NCBI GenBank assembly: GCA_964453075.1
Contig: CAYVNM010000003.1
Span: forward strand, 1-64,000
Source: C7867-006 sp964453075
GTDB lineage: Bacteria; Patescibacteriota; Minisyncoccia; Phycocordibacterales; DATDWN01
Length of the DNA: 64,000 nt
Direction: 5' to 3'
The translations under genes were made by a program, and so were the position numbers. The notes below the pieces were generated by a model. The model ran no database searches. It was not told the origin of the DNA and saw nothing but the letters and a program-made list of their open reading frames with translations. Positions 1 through 8,033 of this stretch are shown here, piece after piece (the stretch's first letter is position 1; the number at the start of each line of letters is the position of its first letter).

Positions 1-501
1 TTTGCGTCTCTTAAAATTGAGAATGGTCAAAGACTGATAAAAATAATTGATGCCTACCTATCAGCTTCAATGCTTTCTATCATTACTTTAGTGGCATTGT
101 CTGAAAGCCTTTCTTGGTTGAAACTAGTTTTTTATCCTCTTATAGCAATTTTTATTTTGCTAATGAATTATGTGAGCAACGAACACGAAACTAGAAAAGA
201 AGCACGAGAAACGGCAGACTACACTCTTATGGAAATGATACATAGAGATAATGTATTTAATTTTGTGATGATAGTTATTGCGATTGTTTTTTACATAACT
301 TCACTCTTTATTCCAGCTTTGGCACATAACTTCGTTACAGTCTGGCTCTTTAGTGCTATTGATTGGATTAACAACCTGCCAATAATCGGATTTTTGATTG
401 GTATAGGAGGAATTATCTTTGTTCTCAAAGTCGCTTTCTATGGCTTGTTGTTTTCAGGTGGCACACTATTTTCTATATTTAGTAAAAAAACAAATGGATA
501 A
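1..501 (+). CDS. Membrane protein of unknown function, 5' end outside window
   Basis: The frame is open from base 1 to a TAA at 499-501. The first ATG at 70 lies inside a continuous reading frame with no upstream stop, so the gene probably begins before the window. From residue 24 of the visible part (the ATG) there are four hydrophobic stretches separated by a charged loop (NEHETRKEARETADY), which suggests a polytopic inner-membrane protein. The stop overlaps the ATG of the next gene at 494, so the two are probably translationally coupled. No family was recognised. Confidence 0.6.
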   Translation, partial: FASLKIENGQRLIKIIDAYLSASMLSIITLVALSESLSWLKLVFYPLIAIFILLMNYVSNEHETRKEARETADYTLMEMIHRDNVFNFVMIVIAIVFYITSLFIPALAHNFVTVWLFSAIDWINNLPIIGFLIGIGGIIFVLKVAFYGLLFSGGTLFSIFSKKTNG

Positions 502-1375
502 TCCACTTAACAATCTTTATAAAAATAAGGAATATGGGTGGTTTTTCTTCTATATTATTGTTGAGGTCAGTGCTTCAATGTATGGCGGGGCATTAGGGGC
601 AATAATATCTTTTCTTATGGTTGCTGGATTATACAAGACAGTTAAAAATAATAATTATTCTGTAGGAAAGAAAAGCACAATTGCAATTTTGTATATATTA
701 GCTGGGATTGCAATTTTTTGGCTTGTCGCCTATCTTCTAGCTTTTACCATAACTAAAATTTGGGGAGAAAGAGCATTAGACTCCGTAAATCCTGAATTCA
801 GAGAAGCACAATCACGAATCTTATCTAACGAAACTTTTAAAGAAAATTCTACATCAACCTCTGTTAGCTCAACTACACCTGTAAATACTGTAATAATAGA
901 TAAAAATCTTGAAAAAGTTAGTTATGTAGACTCTGAATATAAATTCGGTATCAACTATCCTAAAGGGTGGATAATAAATACGGATTCTGTAGATACTACT
1001 GTAGAGTTTAATACACCACGAAATGATGAGGTTGCTATAGTCACAGTCACCGCTGAAAAAGTAAACGGATATGATTTACAGACTTATTCAAAGCTTGTTA
1101 TCCAAGGATTTTACAGTTCTCAACAAGGAGCTAATAAAAACCTTAAAATTATTTCTGAAGGTAACACTACTCTAGCTGGAAAATCTGCTTATAAATTTGA
1201 AACGACTTTTGATTATGTGAATGGGTCTGATGTTTATCCTTTTCATGGATACTATGTCGTCTTAGTAGATAATAATATGGGTTATGTTCTCTTTGTTTCT
1301 ACTTTTGAAAATCTTTGGAGTAAATATAAAGAGACATTCAATGCTTCAGTGGCATCTTTTAAATTACCTAATTAA
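494..1375 (+). CDS. Membrane-anchored protein with PsbP-like extracytoplasmic domain
   Basis: This 293-residue protein has three hydrophobic segments within roughly the first 90 residues. A Ser/Thr-rich linker follows (about 110-150). The C-terminal domain opens with a YKFGINYPKGW motif of the kind that starts PsbP-like or DUF1795-like folds. The ATG at 494 was chosen over an upstream in-frame ATG at 419 because 494 overlaps the previous stop in the usual ATGGATAA arrangement. Two other proteins in this window (22676-23197 and 25897-26391) show the same anchor plus Y-x-F-x-F-x-x-P layout. The ligand is unknown, and the domain call is by pattern only. Confidence 0.6.
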   Translation: MDNPLNNLYKNKEYGWFFFYIIVEVSASMYGGALGAIISFLMVAGLYKTVKNNNYSVGKKSTIAILYILAGIAIFWLVAYLLAFTITKIWGERALDSVNPEFREAQSRILSNETFKENSTSTSVSSTTPVNTVIIDKNLEKVSYVDSEYKFGINYPKGWIINTDSVDTTVEFNTPRNDEVAIVTVTAEKVNGYDLQTYSKLVIQGFYSSQQGANKNLKIISEGNTTLAGKSAYKFETTFDYVNGSDVYPFHGYYVVLVDNNMGYVLFVSTFENLWSKYKETFNASVASFKLPN

Positions 1376-1384
1376 TCTAATTAA

Positions 1385-1840
1385 ATGAACCCTGAAAATG
1401 ATACTAAACCTAACGTTATTAAAGGAACTGGTCTAGCATTGTTAATGGGGACTGTTCTGAATTATATCCTTCCTTTTACTTATAATGGTGATTTGGTATC
1501 AAAACCTATGTTTACTACAGGAAACCCTTACCTCATTATTCCTTACACAATACTGATAATGATTGCTGGAGGTGCAGTAGTAAAAAGAGATGTTGCTAAT
1601 AGTGGTAAAGTTTTAATTGATAAGCCCAAAAACATAACAAAAACTATTTTGAGGTCAATTTTAGAAATCCTTTTTGGAATTATATTTATACTTATAGTGC
1701 CATTAATTCTATTTATGTGGTTACTTTGGGGCATAAAACTTCCAATGAAAGTTATTTTCGTTTTCCTTATTTTATATGCAATTACCTTTATACATTTGGT
1801 TAAAAAGTTCTATTGGTCTCGTAATTATACCTCTTATTAA
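1385..1840 (+). CDS. Hypothetical polytopic membrane protein
   Basis: This 151-residue protein is almost entirely hydrophobic, with about four predicted membrane helices (near 12-30, 42-60, 85-112 and 118-140) and a basic C-terminus. It starts 9 bases after the previous stop, in a run of six same-strand genes with gaps below 10 bases or overlaps, so it probably belongs to one operon. No family motif was recognised. Confidence 0.55.
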   Translation: MNPENDTKPNVIKGTGLALLMGTVLNYILPFTYNGDLVSKPMFTTGNPYLIIPYTILIMIAGGAVVKRDVANSGKVLIDKPKNITKTILRSILEILFGIIFILIVPLILFMWLLWGIKLPMKVIFVFLILYAITFIHLVKKFYWSRNYTSY

Positions 1841-1845
1841 TAATT

Positions 1846-2109
1846 ATGAACTCAATAGATTTGGCTAAATTATGGGAGATAGTGTGGTCAATTCTGGCTA
1901 TTGGATTTGGTGCATATGGAGTATTTTTTACAGAGAAATCCATTAAAAATAACACTAACCGTTTTAGAAAGTTATATGAAAAAACTCACTTTCCACTTTT
2001 TAAATCTATGGCTAGGGATTACGATAGCACTTCTCAACGAATGGTAACTGTATTGGTTGGGGTGATATTTATAATAGTAGGTATTTTAAACCTCATAAAA
2101 TATGCTTAA
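1846..2109 (+). CDS. Small two-helix membrane protein
   Basis: This 87-residue protein has one hydrophobic helix near the N-terminus (residues 10-28), a basic and aromatic middle (KNNTNRFRKLYEKTHFPLFK), and a second helix at 65-84. Its stop overlaps the next gene's start (2102), which supports cotranscription. Function is unknown. Confidence 0.5.
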   Translation: MNSIDLAKLWEIVWSILAIGFGAYGVFFTEKSIKNNTNRFRKLYEKTHFPLFKSMARDYDSTSQRMVTVLVGVIFIIVGILNLIKYA

Positions 2110-2692
2110 AATTCTTACTTATTTTTCTGGTTCGTTGCTTGTATTGAGTATTTTTGGAATACGCTTTGAATATCCAATTTTTAATTACATAACCATTCTA
2201 ATTTGTTTCTTATCTTTATGGTCTGTTCCTTATTTACTTTTTAAATGGAAGATAAGTAATGTGTTTCTAAATATCACTAAAATGGTTGTGGCGATATTAA
2301 TTTCAGTGATTGCATTAGGAACAATAATTCCTATATTCTTTATTTCTTTGGATATATACTCTCTTGCAACGGATTGGAATGGGGTTGATAAAAGCAAAGA
2401 AGAAATTAGAAGACTTCCAATGAAAGACAGTGATGTTGTAGTTTATTTAACAAACGGAGGAGCAACGACTGATTTTGGAACTTTAATTCAGGAGGAAAGG
2501 AAGCTTGGTCTAGGTCTTAAAAAAATATCTATTATAGATGGTATTTATCACACAAATGATATTGAAATTGAAAAAGCTAGTGAGAACAGTATATTAATTA
2601 GAAAAATACATTTTACAGACTTTGGCAGATATAAAGATGAATATTACGAAGAAGGTGGCACTTTAAAGGATGGAGATGTAATTAAAATCTAA
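2102..2692 (+). CDS. Membrane protein with C-terminal soluble domain, unknown
   Basis: This 196-residue protein has about three to four membrane helices in the first 90 residues. They are followed by a soluble domain with charged and beta-prone sequence (for example DSDVVVYLTNGGATTDFGTL), probably facing one side of the membrane. Its start overlaps the preceding gene by 8 bases and its stop is 3 bases before the next ATG. No family was recognised. Confidence 0.55.
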   Translation: MLKILTYFSGSLLVLSIFGIRFEYPIFNYITILICFLSLWSVPYLLFKWKISNVFLNITKMVVAILISVIALGTIIPIFFISLDIYSLATDWNGVDKSKEEIRRLPMKDSDVVVYLTNGGATTDFGTLIQEERKLGLGLKKISIIDGIYHTNDIEIEKASENSILIRKIHFTDFGRYKDEYYEEGGTLKDGDVIKI

Positions 2693-2695
2693 TAT

Positions 2696-3811
2696 ATGGA
2701 ATTTAATAAAAAACTTAAAATTGCAAAAATCCTTCTGATAGTTAGTGAGGTTCTTATTCTTGCAAATCGTCTGTTGCGTAATTTTTATCTAAACCAAGAT
2801 ATTGATTATGTGCGTATCATTTTGAACTTCTTGTTCTTATTTTTAATTCTTTACTTATTAAAAAGATACAAGGAGAAGTTTTCTCACGGTATGGCAATAA
2901 TGTGGCTAATACGAGCAGTTACATTCCCACTTATGGACTTTTGGTTTAGTCGGGCAGTTCCTTATACCATTCAGAATACATATTTTCAAATTGGTCTTAT
3001 TTTATCTCTAGTAACCCTTTTGGTCGGTGTATATGCTATTTATCTCTTTATTATTCTATATAAAAATACAACAGTAATAATTCCTGGTTCTTGGAAAAAG
3101 ATGTACTCGCCATCCAAAAAGTATGTTTTGATAACTAGTAAATACAAACATAAAGAATGGATTTTATCTAAGGGAACAATTTATCAAGCAGATAACGAAA
3201 AGCTACTTTTTAATTTCGTAAGAAATCACAACTCTTTCCCTTTCGCTTTTGTGGAGGGACATAAAAACGGACACGACTACTTAATTTGTGGCGAGGATTA
3301 CCAAGGTCAGACAATACTAGAGTTAGATACTCAGAAACGAGCAGACTACTTACCTAAAGGATATAAAAAAGGAGTAGGTTTTTGTTGGATTGATATTTAT
3401 CCATCTAAAGAGAAGGATGTACTTGCTGTAGAAGGATGCTACTGGGCTTGTCCAACAGACCAGAGATTTATTGATTTTTCTGACCCAATGAACCTACCAT
3501 ACCAAGTATTAAGTGTATTCTCGGATGTTCAAGAAAATAAAGGGGTAAAAGGTGATTGGTCTTCTGATAAGGGAGTAGAAATAACATATATGGAAAATGA
3601 GGAAGTGAAAAAAACTGTAACTTGGAAAAGACCTGCGAATACCGATATCGCCAGATACTGGTTCAAAGAGGTTGCTGACACTAAGTCAGACTCTTATTTT
3701 TTTCCTGACATATTAGTTCAGGCAGAACTAGCTTTTAAGAAGTTGTCTGCAAAAGAAATTGATTTGTTAAAGAGTGAAAACCTGATTCCATCTCAATTGC
3801 TTTCCAATTAA
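2696..3811 (+). CDS. Membrane protein with large C-terminal domain, unknown
   Basis: This 371-residue protein has four hydrophobic helices in the first ~130 residues, then a soluble domain of about 230 residues. That domain is rich in Tyr, Trp and Lys and includes the segment EGCYWACP around residue 245 with two closely spaced cysteines. It is the last gene of the compact membrane cluster, and a non-coding stretch with tiny open frames follows. The C-terminal domain could be a beta-propeller or immunity-type fold, but nothing in the sequence settles this. Confidence 0.55.
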   Translation: MEFNKKLKIAKILLIVSEVLILANRLLRNFYLNQDIDYVRIILNFLFLFLILYLLKRYKEKFSHGMAIMWLIRAVTFPLMDFWFSRAVPYTIQNTYFQIGLILSLVTLLVGVYAIYLFIILYKNTTVIIPGSWKKMYSPSKKYVLITSKYKHKEWILSKGTIYQADNEKLLFNFVRNHNSFPFAFVEGHKNGHDYLICGEDYQGQTILELDTQKRADYLPKGYKKGVGFCWIDIYPSKEKDVLAVEGCYWACPTDQRFIDFSDPMNLPYQVLSVFSDVQENKGVKGDWSSDKGVEITYMENEEVKKTVTWKRPANTDIARYWFKEVADTKSDSYFFPDILVQAELAFKKLSAKEIDLLKSENLIPSQLLSN

Positions 3812-3885
3812 GAGTTCTGAATTTGTCCACGATAGGGAGGGAGAATAATAGTTGGCTTTATGTTTTTATCTGCTACAATTTAACT

Positions 3886-3993
3886 ATGTCAAATTATTTC
3901 GATAAAGATTTTTTCAAATTTCTATTTAGTTTTTTGGCTGTAATTATAATTAGTTTAATTATTATCATAAGCATAAAAATTTATTCATTGTAA
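3886..3993 (+). CDS. 35-residue single-pass membrane microprotein
   Basis: The ATG at 3886 opens a 35-codon frame. It encodes a charged N-terminus (SNYFDKDFFKF), a strongly hydrophobic Ile/Val/Leu helix and a short basic tail. An extended -10 box, TGCTACAAT (hexamer 3874-3879), ends 6 bases before the ATG, the same leaderless spacing seen at many host genes in this window. That spacing is the main argument that it is expressed. Function is unknown. Confidence 0.4.
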   Translation: MSNYFDKDFFKFLFSFLAVIIISLIIIISIKIYSL

Positions 3994-4118
3994 TTTGTTT
4001 TATTGCTCATAAATGAAAAAATGGAAGAATAAAAACGACTCTCTCAGACTGTTGATTATTCATCTATGCGGGTATAACATTTAAATATAACACCCGGTTG
4101 CGGGTGGAGGAGGTAAAG

Positions 4119-4241
4119 GTGAGCATGTTGCGCTTGAACGAACCGGCGGTTTTGCCGGACGGGAAGGGGGATTCCAACTACGCTCTGACCGCGGTCATCA
4201 TCGTCATCTTGGGTGTTGGACTAGCATTTCTGTGGTTCTAA
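4119..4241 (+). CDS. 40-residue GC-rich single-pass membrane microprotein
   Basis: A strong ribosome-binding site (GGAGGAGG, 4107-4114) precedes a GTG start at 4119, with an in-frame ATG two codons later. The peptide has a polar N-terminus (LRLNEPAVLPDGKGDS) and one membrane helix ending in LAFLWF. A TTGATT/TATAAC pair (4052-4057 and 4073-4078) may be its promoter. A perfect 12-bp terminator hairpin lies just downstream. Base composition is clearly GC-richer than both neighbours, and the Shine-Dalgarno site contrasts with the leaderless host genes. Confidence 0.55.
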   Translation: MSMLRLNEPAVLPDGKGDSNYALTAVIIVILGVGLAFLWF

Positions 4242-4255
4242 CATCCTCCAGCCCA

Positions 4256-4301
4256 TGTCCAGAGAGAACAAAATCTCTCTGGACATTGGGTTTTCTTTTT
4301 T
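4256..4301 (+). terminator. Rho-independent terminator of the 4119 microgene
   Basis: TGTCCAGAGAGA (4256-4267) pairs perfectly with TCTCTCTGGACA (4274-4285) across a 6-base loop and is followed by a T-rich tract. The hairpin belongs to the GC-rich cassette 4050-4301. Confidence 0.85.
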
Positions 4302-4410
4302 ACAAATTACAACACACTTTATTTTATCCAAGGGGAGTCCTTGGATGAGGGGTGGTTGAGGGGAGGGGGGAAAAGTAATATAATTGGGTCATATCATTAA
4401 CTTTAAAAAA

Positions 4411-4638
4411 ATGTCTGAATTTGAACGACCATCATATGTTTCTGATACAGGTAAAAAAGATGAGAATGTAGTAGCTTCTCTCATTGAGGCTTCTGAGATG
4501 AAAATACAGGCTCTAGAGAGGAAAATGCAGAGCGTGCCTAGTGCTGCAGTGGCTAGTGTTGAGGCGCAAATAAAAGCAGAAATGAAAAGACTGGACGATC
4601 TAAGATCTGGTTTGGATAAGGACAAGACCAATAACTAA
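4411..4638 (+). CDS. Small coiled-coil cytosolic protein, unknown
   Basis: This 75-residue, highly charged protein is predicted to be mostly helical and coiled-coil (residues about 25-65, with repeated Ala/Glu/Lys/Leu). A TATAAT box sits at 4379-4384. An in-frame TTG at 4384 overlaps that box, so the ATG at 4411 is the better start. It lies just upstream of the promoter for the rplJL operon. No family was recognised. Confidence 0.5.
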   Translation: MSEFERPSYVSDTGKKDENVVASLIEASEMKIQALERKMQSVPSAAVASVEAQIKAEMKRLDDLRSGLDKDKTNN

Positions 4639-4642
4639 TAGT

Positions 4643-4669
4643 TTGACATTCTGGTTATTTTAATATAGT
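4643..4669 (+). promoter_or_regulatory. Promoter of the rplJ-rplL operon
   Basis: TTGACA (4643-4648) and TATAGT (4664-4669) are separated by 15 bases and lie directly upstream of the L10-type leader. The -35 is a perfect match to consensus. The spacing is short, so the assignment is likely but not certain. Confidence 0.6.
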
Positions 4670-4680
4670 CTATAACCCAT

Positions 4681-4790
4681 AAGGTCAAAGACAGCAGATG
4701 CTCTAAAGAGCTTAATTTTCTGCCGAGACTGGAGCAACACAATATGTTGTTTCTACTCTTCCGACCTTTTGGTCGTTTTTTATTAATCAA
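4681..4790 (+). ncRNA. Ribosomal protein L10 leader with attenuator hairpin
   Basis: The 5' region of rplJ contains GACAGCAGATGCTC, GAGCTTAAT and CTGCCGAGAC. This is the pairing pattern of the L10 leader, where GCAG pairs with CTGC around a kinked GCTC/GAGC hairpin, which the L10-L7/L12 complex binds to repress its own synthesis. A small terminator-like hairpin follows (CGACC 4762-4766 with GGTCG 4771-4775, then a T run). Recognition is by conserved strings and pairing. A covariance-model search would confirm it. Confidence 0.75.
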
Positions 4791-4799
4791 AAATAGAAC

Positions 4800-4910
4800 T
4801 TCCAAATTTGGCGAACTCCTTTGTTGGACTTCAAAAAATGATTCTCACCTTACCACCAAGTAAGGCTCGAATAATTTTTATCGTCCGCCTCGGATTTCAT
4901 TCAAATTTGT
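4800..4910 (+). promoter_or_regulatory. Conserved structured RNA element, copy A (before rplJ)
   Basis: The outer stem is CAAATTTG (4803-4810) with CAAATTTG (4902-4909). The inner stem pairs GGAC with GTCC, AAAAAT with ATTTTT, and ATTC with GAAT. The apical hairpin is CCTTAC (4848-4853) with GTAAGG (4860-4865). The unpaired sides carry TGGCGAACTCCT (4809-4820) and TCGGATTTCAT (4890-4900). A second copy with different but still complementary stems lies at 48718-48834. No family was recognised. Copy A ends 20 bases before the rplJ ATG. Confidence 0.7.
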
Positions 4911-4929
4911 AAATTCTAATAAATATCAA

Positions 4930-5418
4930 ATGGCGATATCAAAAGAAAAGAAAGTTGAGATTCTTTCCAAACTAAAAAAGATTGTAAAGGATTCAGCGTC
5001 AGTTGTATTCATAAACTTTCACTCGCTTCCTGTGGTGGAATCATCCGCTGTAAGGAAATCTCTTAGGGAGAAAGGGGTGGGATATACTGTTGCAAAAAAA
5101 ACCTTGACCAAAAAAGTTTTTTCAGAAGCTGGTTTGGAAGGGGTAATGCCAGAATTACCAGGTGAACTTGGAATTGTATATGGTACGGATCCTATTGAGG
5201 GAGCTCGTGAAGTATATGAATTTCAAAAGAAACTTGATAAAAAGATAAGTATTTTGGGTGGAGTATTTGAGGGTAAATTTATGTCTCAAAGCGAGATGCT
5301 TACTATCTCACAAATCCCAGGACTCAAAACACTACAGGCTCAATTTGTTAATCTCATAAATTCTCCAATACAAGGATTTGTAATGGCATTAAACGAGATT
5401 GCAAAAAAGAAGCAATAA
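4930..5418 (+). CDS. rplJ: 50S ribosomal protein L10
   Basis: At 162 residues, this has the usual length for L10, the protein that anchors L7/L12 dimers to the ribosomal stalk base. The N-terminus (MAISKEKKVEILSKLKKIVKD) and the RKSLREKGVGYTVAKKTL region match the conserved rRNA-binding domain. The C-terminal helix that binds L7/L12 is present. It is followed 25 bases later by rplL, the standard operon order. Two RNA elements upstream (L10 leader and copy A) suggest layered control. Confidence 0.93.
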   Translation: MAISKEKKVEILSKLKKIVKDSASVVFINFHSLPVVESSAVRKSLREKGVGYTVAKKTLTKKVFSEAGLEGVMPELPGELGIVYGTDPIEGAREVYEFQKKLDKKISILGGVFEGKFMSQSEMLTISQIPGLKTLQAQFVNLINSPIQGFVMALNEIAKKKQ

Positions 5419-5443
5419 AATTATTAAACTTAAAAATATTATT

Positions 5444-6042
5444 ATGGACGAAACAACAAACACAGCTCCGGTAGTAGCCGAAGCAAAAGCAGAAGAAAAG
5501 ACAGTTGCTACACCATCAAAATTTAAAGCAGTGGTAGAGGCAATTGAGAAAATGTCAGTACTTGATTTGCATGAATTGGTAAAACACCTAGAAGAGAAAT
5601 TTGGTGTTTCTGCAGCAGCTGTTGCAGTAGCAGCTCCTGCAGGAGGTGCAGCAGCTGGTGGTGCAGGTGATGACCAATCAGCATTCAATGTTGAGCTTAC
5701 AGATGGAGGTGCAACAAAGATAGCAGTTATCAAGGTTGTAAAGGAGGCTCTAGGTCTAGGACTTAAGGAAGCAAAGGATCTAGTTGATGCCGCTCCTAGT
5801 ATGCTAAAGGAGGGAATGAAGAAGGAAGATGCTGATAAGCTAAAGAAACAATTGGAAGAAGCTGGTGCAAANNNNNNNNNNNNNNNNNNNNNNNNNNNNN
5901 NNNNNNNNNNNNNNNNNNNNNNNNNNNNNNNNNNNNNNNNNNNNNNNNNNNNNNNNNNNNNNNNNNNNNNNTGAAGAAGGAAGATGCTGATAAGCTAAAG
6001 AAACAATTGGAAGAAGCTGGTGCAAAGGTGACTTTGAAATAG
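5444..6042 (+). CDS. rplL: 50S ribosomal protein L7/L12, interrupted by scaffold gap
   Basis: The N-terminal dimerisation helix, an Ala/Gly-rich hinge (about residues 60-80) and the globular C-terminal domain (TKIAVIKVVKEALGLGLKEAK) identify L7/L12. The frame as written is broken by 100 N at 5872-5971. The 55 bases before the N run are identical to the 55 after it. Removing the N run plus one copy gives 444 bases, an intact 147-residue protein ending AGAKVTLK. It is the second gene of the L10 operon and is followed by a strong terminator. Confidence 0.9.
5872..5971. other. Scaffold gap of 100 N with 55-bp duplicated flanks
   Basis: Bases 5817-5871 and 5972-6026 are identical over 55 bp. Collapsing them restores the rplL reading frame exactly, so this is an unmerged contig overlap, not missing sequence. 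Confidence 0.95.
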
Positions 6043-6063
6043 ATTAATTACGATAGGTACGAG

Positions 6064-6095
6064 AAAAGCCGACAGCTACAAACTGTCGGCTTTTT
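6064..6095. terminator. Bidirectional terminator between rplL and the 6096 gene
   Basis: AAAAGCCGACAG (6064-6075) pairs with CTGTCGGCTTTTT (6083-6095). T runs occur on both strands, so it can end rplJL and the convergent minus-strand gene. Confidence 0.85.
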
Positions 6096-6602
6096 CTATC
6101 TGGGCCACCTGCCAAGGGTGAAGCGATACAGATAGGTGAAGAACTTGATGGTCTCCTGTGCATATTCCCTCAGTGTGAAGTGATGGTCAGCCAAGACAAA
6201 CTCTTTGTCACGGTGTTCTGGGGCCAAAAACCACCAGCACAGTAGTACTCGGGGCATGTGACCAAGGTTTGTGCTGATGATTACATGTTGGTTGGTTGGT
6301 ATGTTGTTTGTTGCCGACAGCGTTTCGCCGTAGGTGCCCCAGGTTAGTCTAACAACTCGGCTTCTGCACCCACGAGACTCAACGTACTCCGCCATCTGGT
6401 TGGCGATGGAGACGGAGATGTCGTCGATTGGACGACTGACTGACTTCTTGGAGAATCCAGCGGACAGAATGAACAGACATTCTGAACGAGGTATTCCCAT
6501 CTGATCCACGGCCTTTATTATGGCGTCGCATCTTGCGGTGCTGCCTCCTACCTGTCCCGCCTTAGGCCGGTCGTACGCGTAAGGTACGCAGTATGTAGTC
6601 AC
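6096..6602 (-). CDS. YdcF/SanA-like (DUF218) protein, GC-rich
   Basis: This 168-residue protein has the layout of DUF218 proteins: an early strand-loop (VPYAYDRPKAG), a central FILSAGFSKKS strand, an E-T-L-S-A-T-N-N motif similar to the conserved E-x-x-S-T-x-E-N of that family, and a later VIISTNLGHMPR strand. These proteins are linked to envelope or cofactor functions, with activity poorly defined. The GTG at 6602 was chosen because GGAGGT sits 5 bases before it; an ATG at 6668 has no such site. It is GC-rich and unlike its neighbours. The family call is moderate. Confidence 0.6.
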   Translation of the reverse strand: MTTYCVPYAYDRPKAGQVGGSTARCDAIIKAVDQMGIPRSECLFILSAGFSKKSVSRPIDDISVSIANQMAEYVESRGCRSRVVRLTWGTYGETLSATNNIPTNQHVIISTNLGHMPRVLLCWWFLAPEHRDKEFVLADHHFTLREYAQETIKFFTYLYRFTLGRWPR

Positions 6603-6689
6603 AGTGGACCTCCGAAGAAAATAGTGTAACTTTCTGTTGTAAAAGTCAATTATCGCTTTTATACGCAAAGTTGTCTATAATGGGCACGT

Positions 6690-7274
6690 ATGGAAACACT
6701 AGCAAAACTTTTTGGGAATGAAACAAAGGTAAAAATGATGAAACTTTTTCTCTTTAATCCAGAGAGAATTTTTGATGTTGCGGATATAGGAGATCGAGTA
6801 AAAGCTGAGTCATCCAAGGTGAGAAGGGAGGTGAATGTTTTGGAAAAGATAGGGTTGGTAAAAAGACGGGCAGGAAGCAAGAAAAGATCTAATGGGCACG
6901 GATTTGTTTTGGATGCTAATTTCTCTTATCTTTCTCCACTTCAAAATTTTTTGATAAATACTGAGCCACTACATCCAAAAGAGATAATAAAAAAAGTAAC
7001 AAAGTTGGGATCAATCAAGCTTATTATCATAGCTGGAGTCTTTATTCAAGAGTTTGAGAGTAGAGTTGATCTCCTGATAGTTGGGGATAGTATCAAGAAA
7101 GGTCAATTAGAAAACACCATAAAGATACTAGAATCAGAAATAGGCAAGGAACTAAAATACGCTTGTTTTTCTACAGAAGACTTTAAATATCGTCTAAGCA
7201 TGTGTGACAAGCTTACTCGGGATATCTTGGATTATCCACATAAAAAGATACTAAATAAGCTTGGCATCATATAA
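6690..7274 (+). CDS. Winged-helix protein with nucleotidyltransferase-like C-terminus
   Basis: This 194-residue protein opens with an ArsR-type winged helix (LFGNETKVKMMKLFLFNP, then a recognition helix and the GLVKRRAG turn, residues 1-65). The C-terminal half (VDLLIVGDSIKKG, then LESEIGKELKYACFSTEDFKYR) resembles minimal nucleotidyltransferase-like domains found fused to such helices in CPR genomes. It probably binds DNA. TATAAT at 6676-6681 ends 8 bases before the ATG, with no ribosome-binding site, predicting a leaderless mRNA. Confidence 0.7.
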   Translation: METLAKLFGNETKVKMMKLFLFNPERIFDVADIGDRVKAESSKVRREVNVLEKIGLVKRRAGSKKRSNGHGFVLDANFSYLSPLQNFLINTEPLHPKEIIKKVTKLGSIKLIIIAGVFIQEFESRVDLLIVGDSIKKGQLENTIKILESEIGKELKYACFSTEDFKYRLSMCDKLTRDILDYPHKKILNKLGII

Positions 7275-7318
7275 AGGGCATTGTATAATAGGTGTATTAC
7301 TCATTTAATATATTTATT

Positions 7319-8008
7319 ATGATTTTAGACACATGGAGTGAGGTTCTAAATAATTCTTTCCAAAGTCTTTGGGCAGGAGTTATTGGTTTTATTCCAAACC
7401 TTATCGTTGCATTTGTTATCTTGTGCATCGGTTGGGCAGTAGGAGCAATTGTCGCAAAAGGCATAGCTCATTTTATGAAGATGATCAAATTCGACGAAGC
7501 TTTGCAAAAAGCTGGTTTTGAAGATTTGGTTAGAAAATCTGGACTCAATTTGAATTCAGGACACTTTTTAGGTGGAATCGTGAAATATTTCATCATCATA
7601 GTATTCTTGATAGCAAGCTTCGATGTTCTAGGTTTGGATCAAGTTACAGCTTTCCTACAGCAAATAGTGATCGGATACCTACCACAACTAATAATAGCAG
7701 TACTCATATTGCTAGTTGGAGGTGTTGTTGGTGATTTGCTAGCGAGAGTTGTTACGGCTTCGGCTCGTACAGCCAACCTTCATCAAGCAAATCTTCTAGG
7801 AGTTGTGTCAAAATGGGGAGTTTGGATATTTGCTATCCTAGTTGCCCTATCACAAATGGGTATAGCTGGGGCATTTATTCAGACGCTCTTTACTGGTCTA
7901 GTTGTTGCTCTGTCTTTGGCCTTCGGACTTTCATTTGGTCTAGGTGGACAACGTGCTGCAGAAGAAGCAATCAAGAAAGTTTCGGAAAGCATTTCTTCAC
8001 ACCACTAA
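7319..8008 (+). CDS. Small-conductance mechanosensitive channel-like protein
   Basis: This 229-residue membrane protein has about five hydrophobic helices. Two related halves contain amphipathic loops and Gly-rich pore-like segments (LILLVGGVVGDLLARVV and LAFGLSFGLGGQRAA), the pattern of the conserved TM-helix family related to MscS. It lacks the large cytoplasmic MscS vestibule. It probably releases ions or solutes on membrane stretch. TATAAT at 7285-7290 is the likely -10. The ATG at 7319 gives the natural N-terminus MILDTWSEVL. It ends before a terminator at 8034-8062. Confidence 0.75.
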   Translation: MILDTWSEVLNNSFQSLWAGVIGFIPNLIVAFVILCIGWAVGAIVAKGIAHFMKMIKFDEALQKAGFEDLVRKSGLNLNSGHFLGGIVKYFIIIVFLIASFDVLGLDQVTAFLQQIVIGYLPQLIIAVLILLVGGVVGDLLARVVTASARTANLHQANLLGVVSKWGVWIFAILVALSQMGIAGAFIQTLFTGLVVALSLAFGLSFGLGGQRAAEEAIKKVSESISSHH

Positions 8009-8033
8009 AATTATTACTAGAGTGTTTTCTAGA

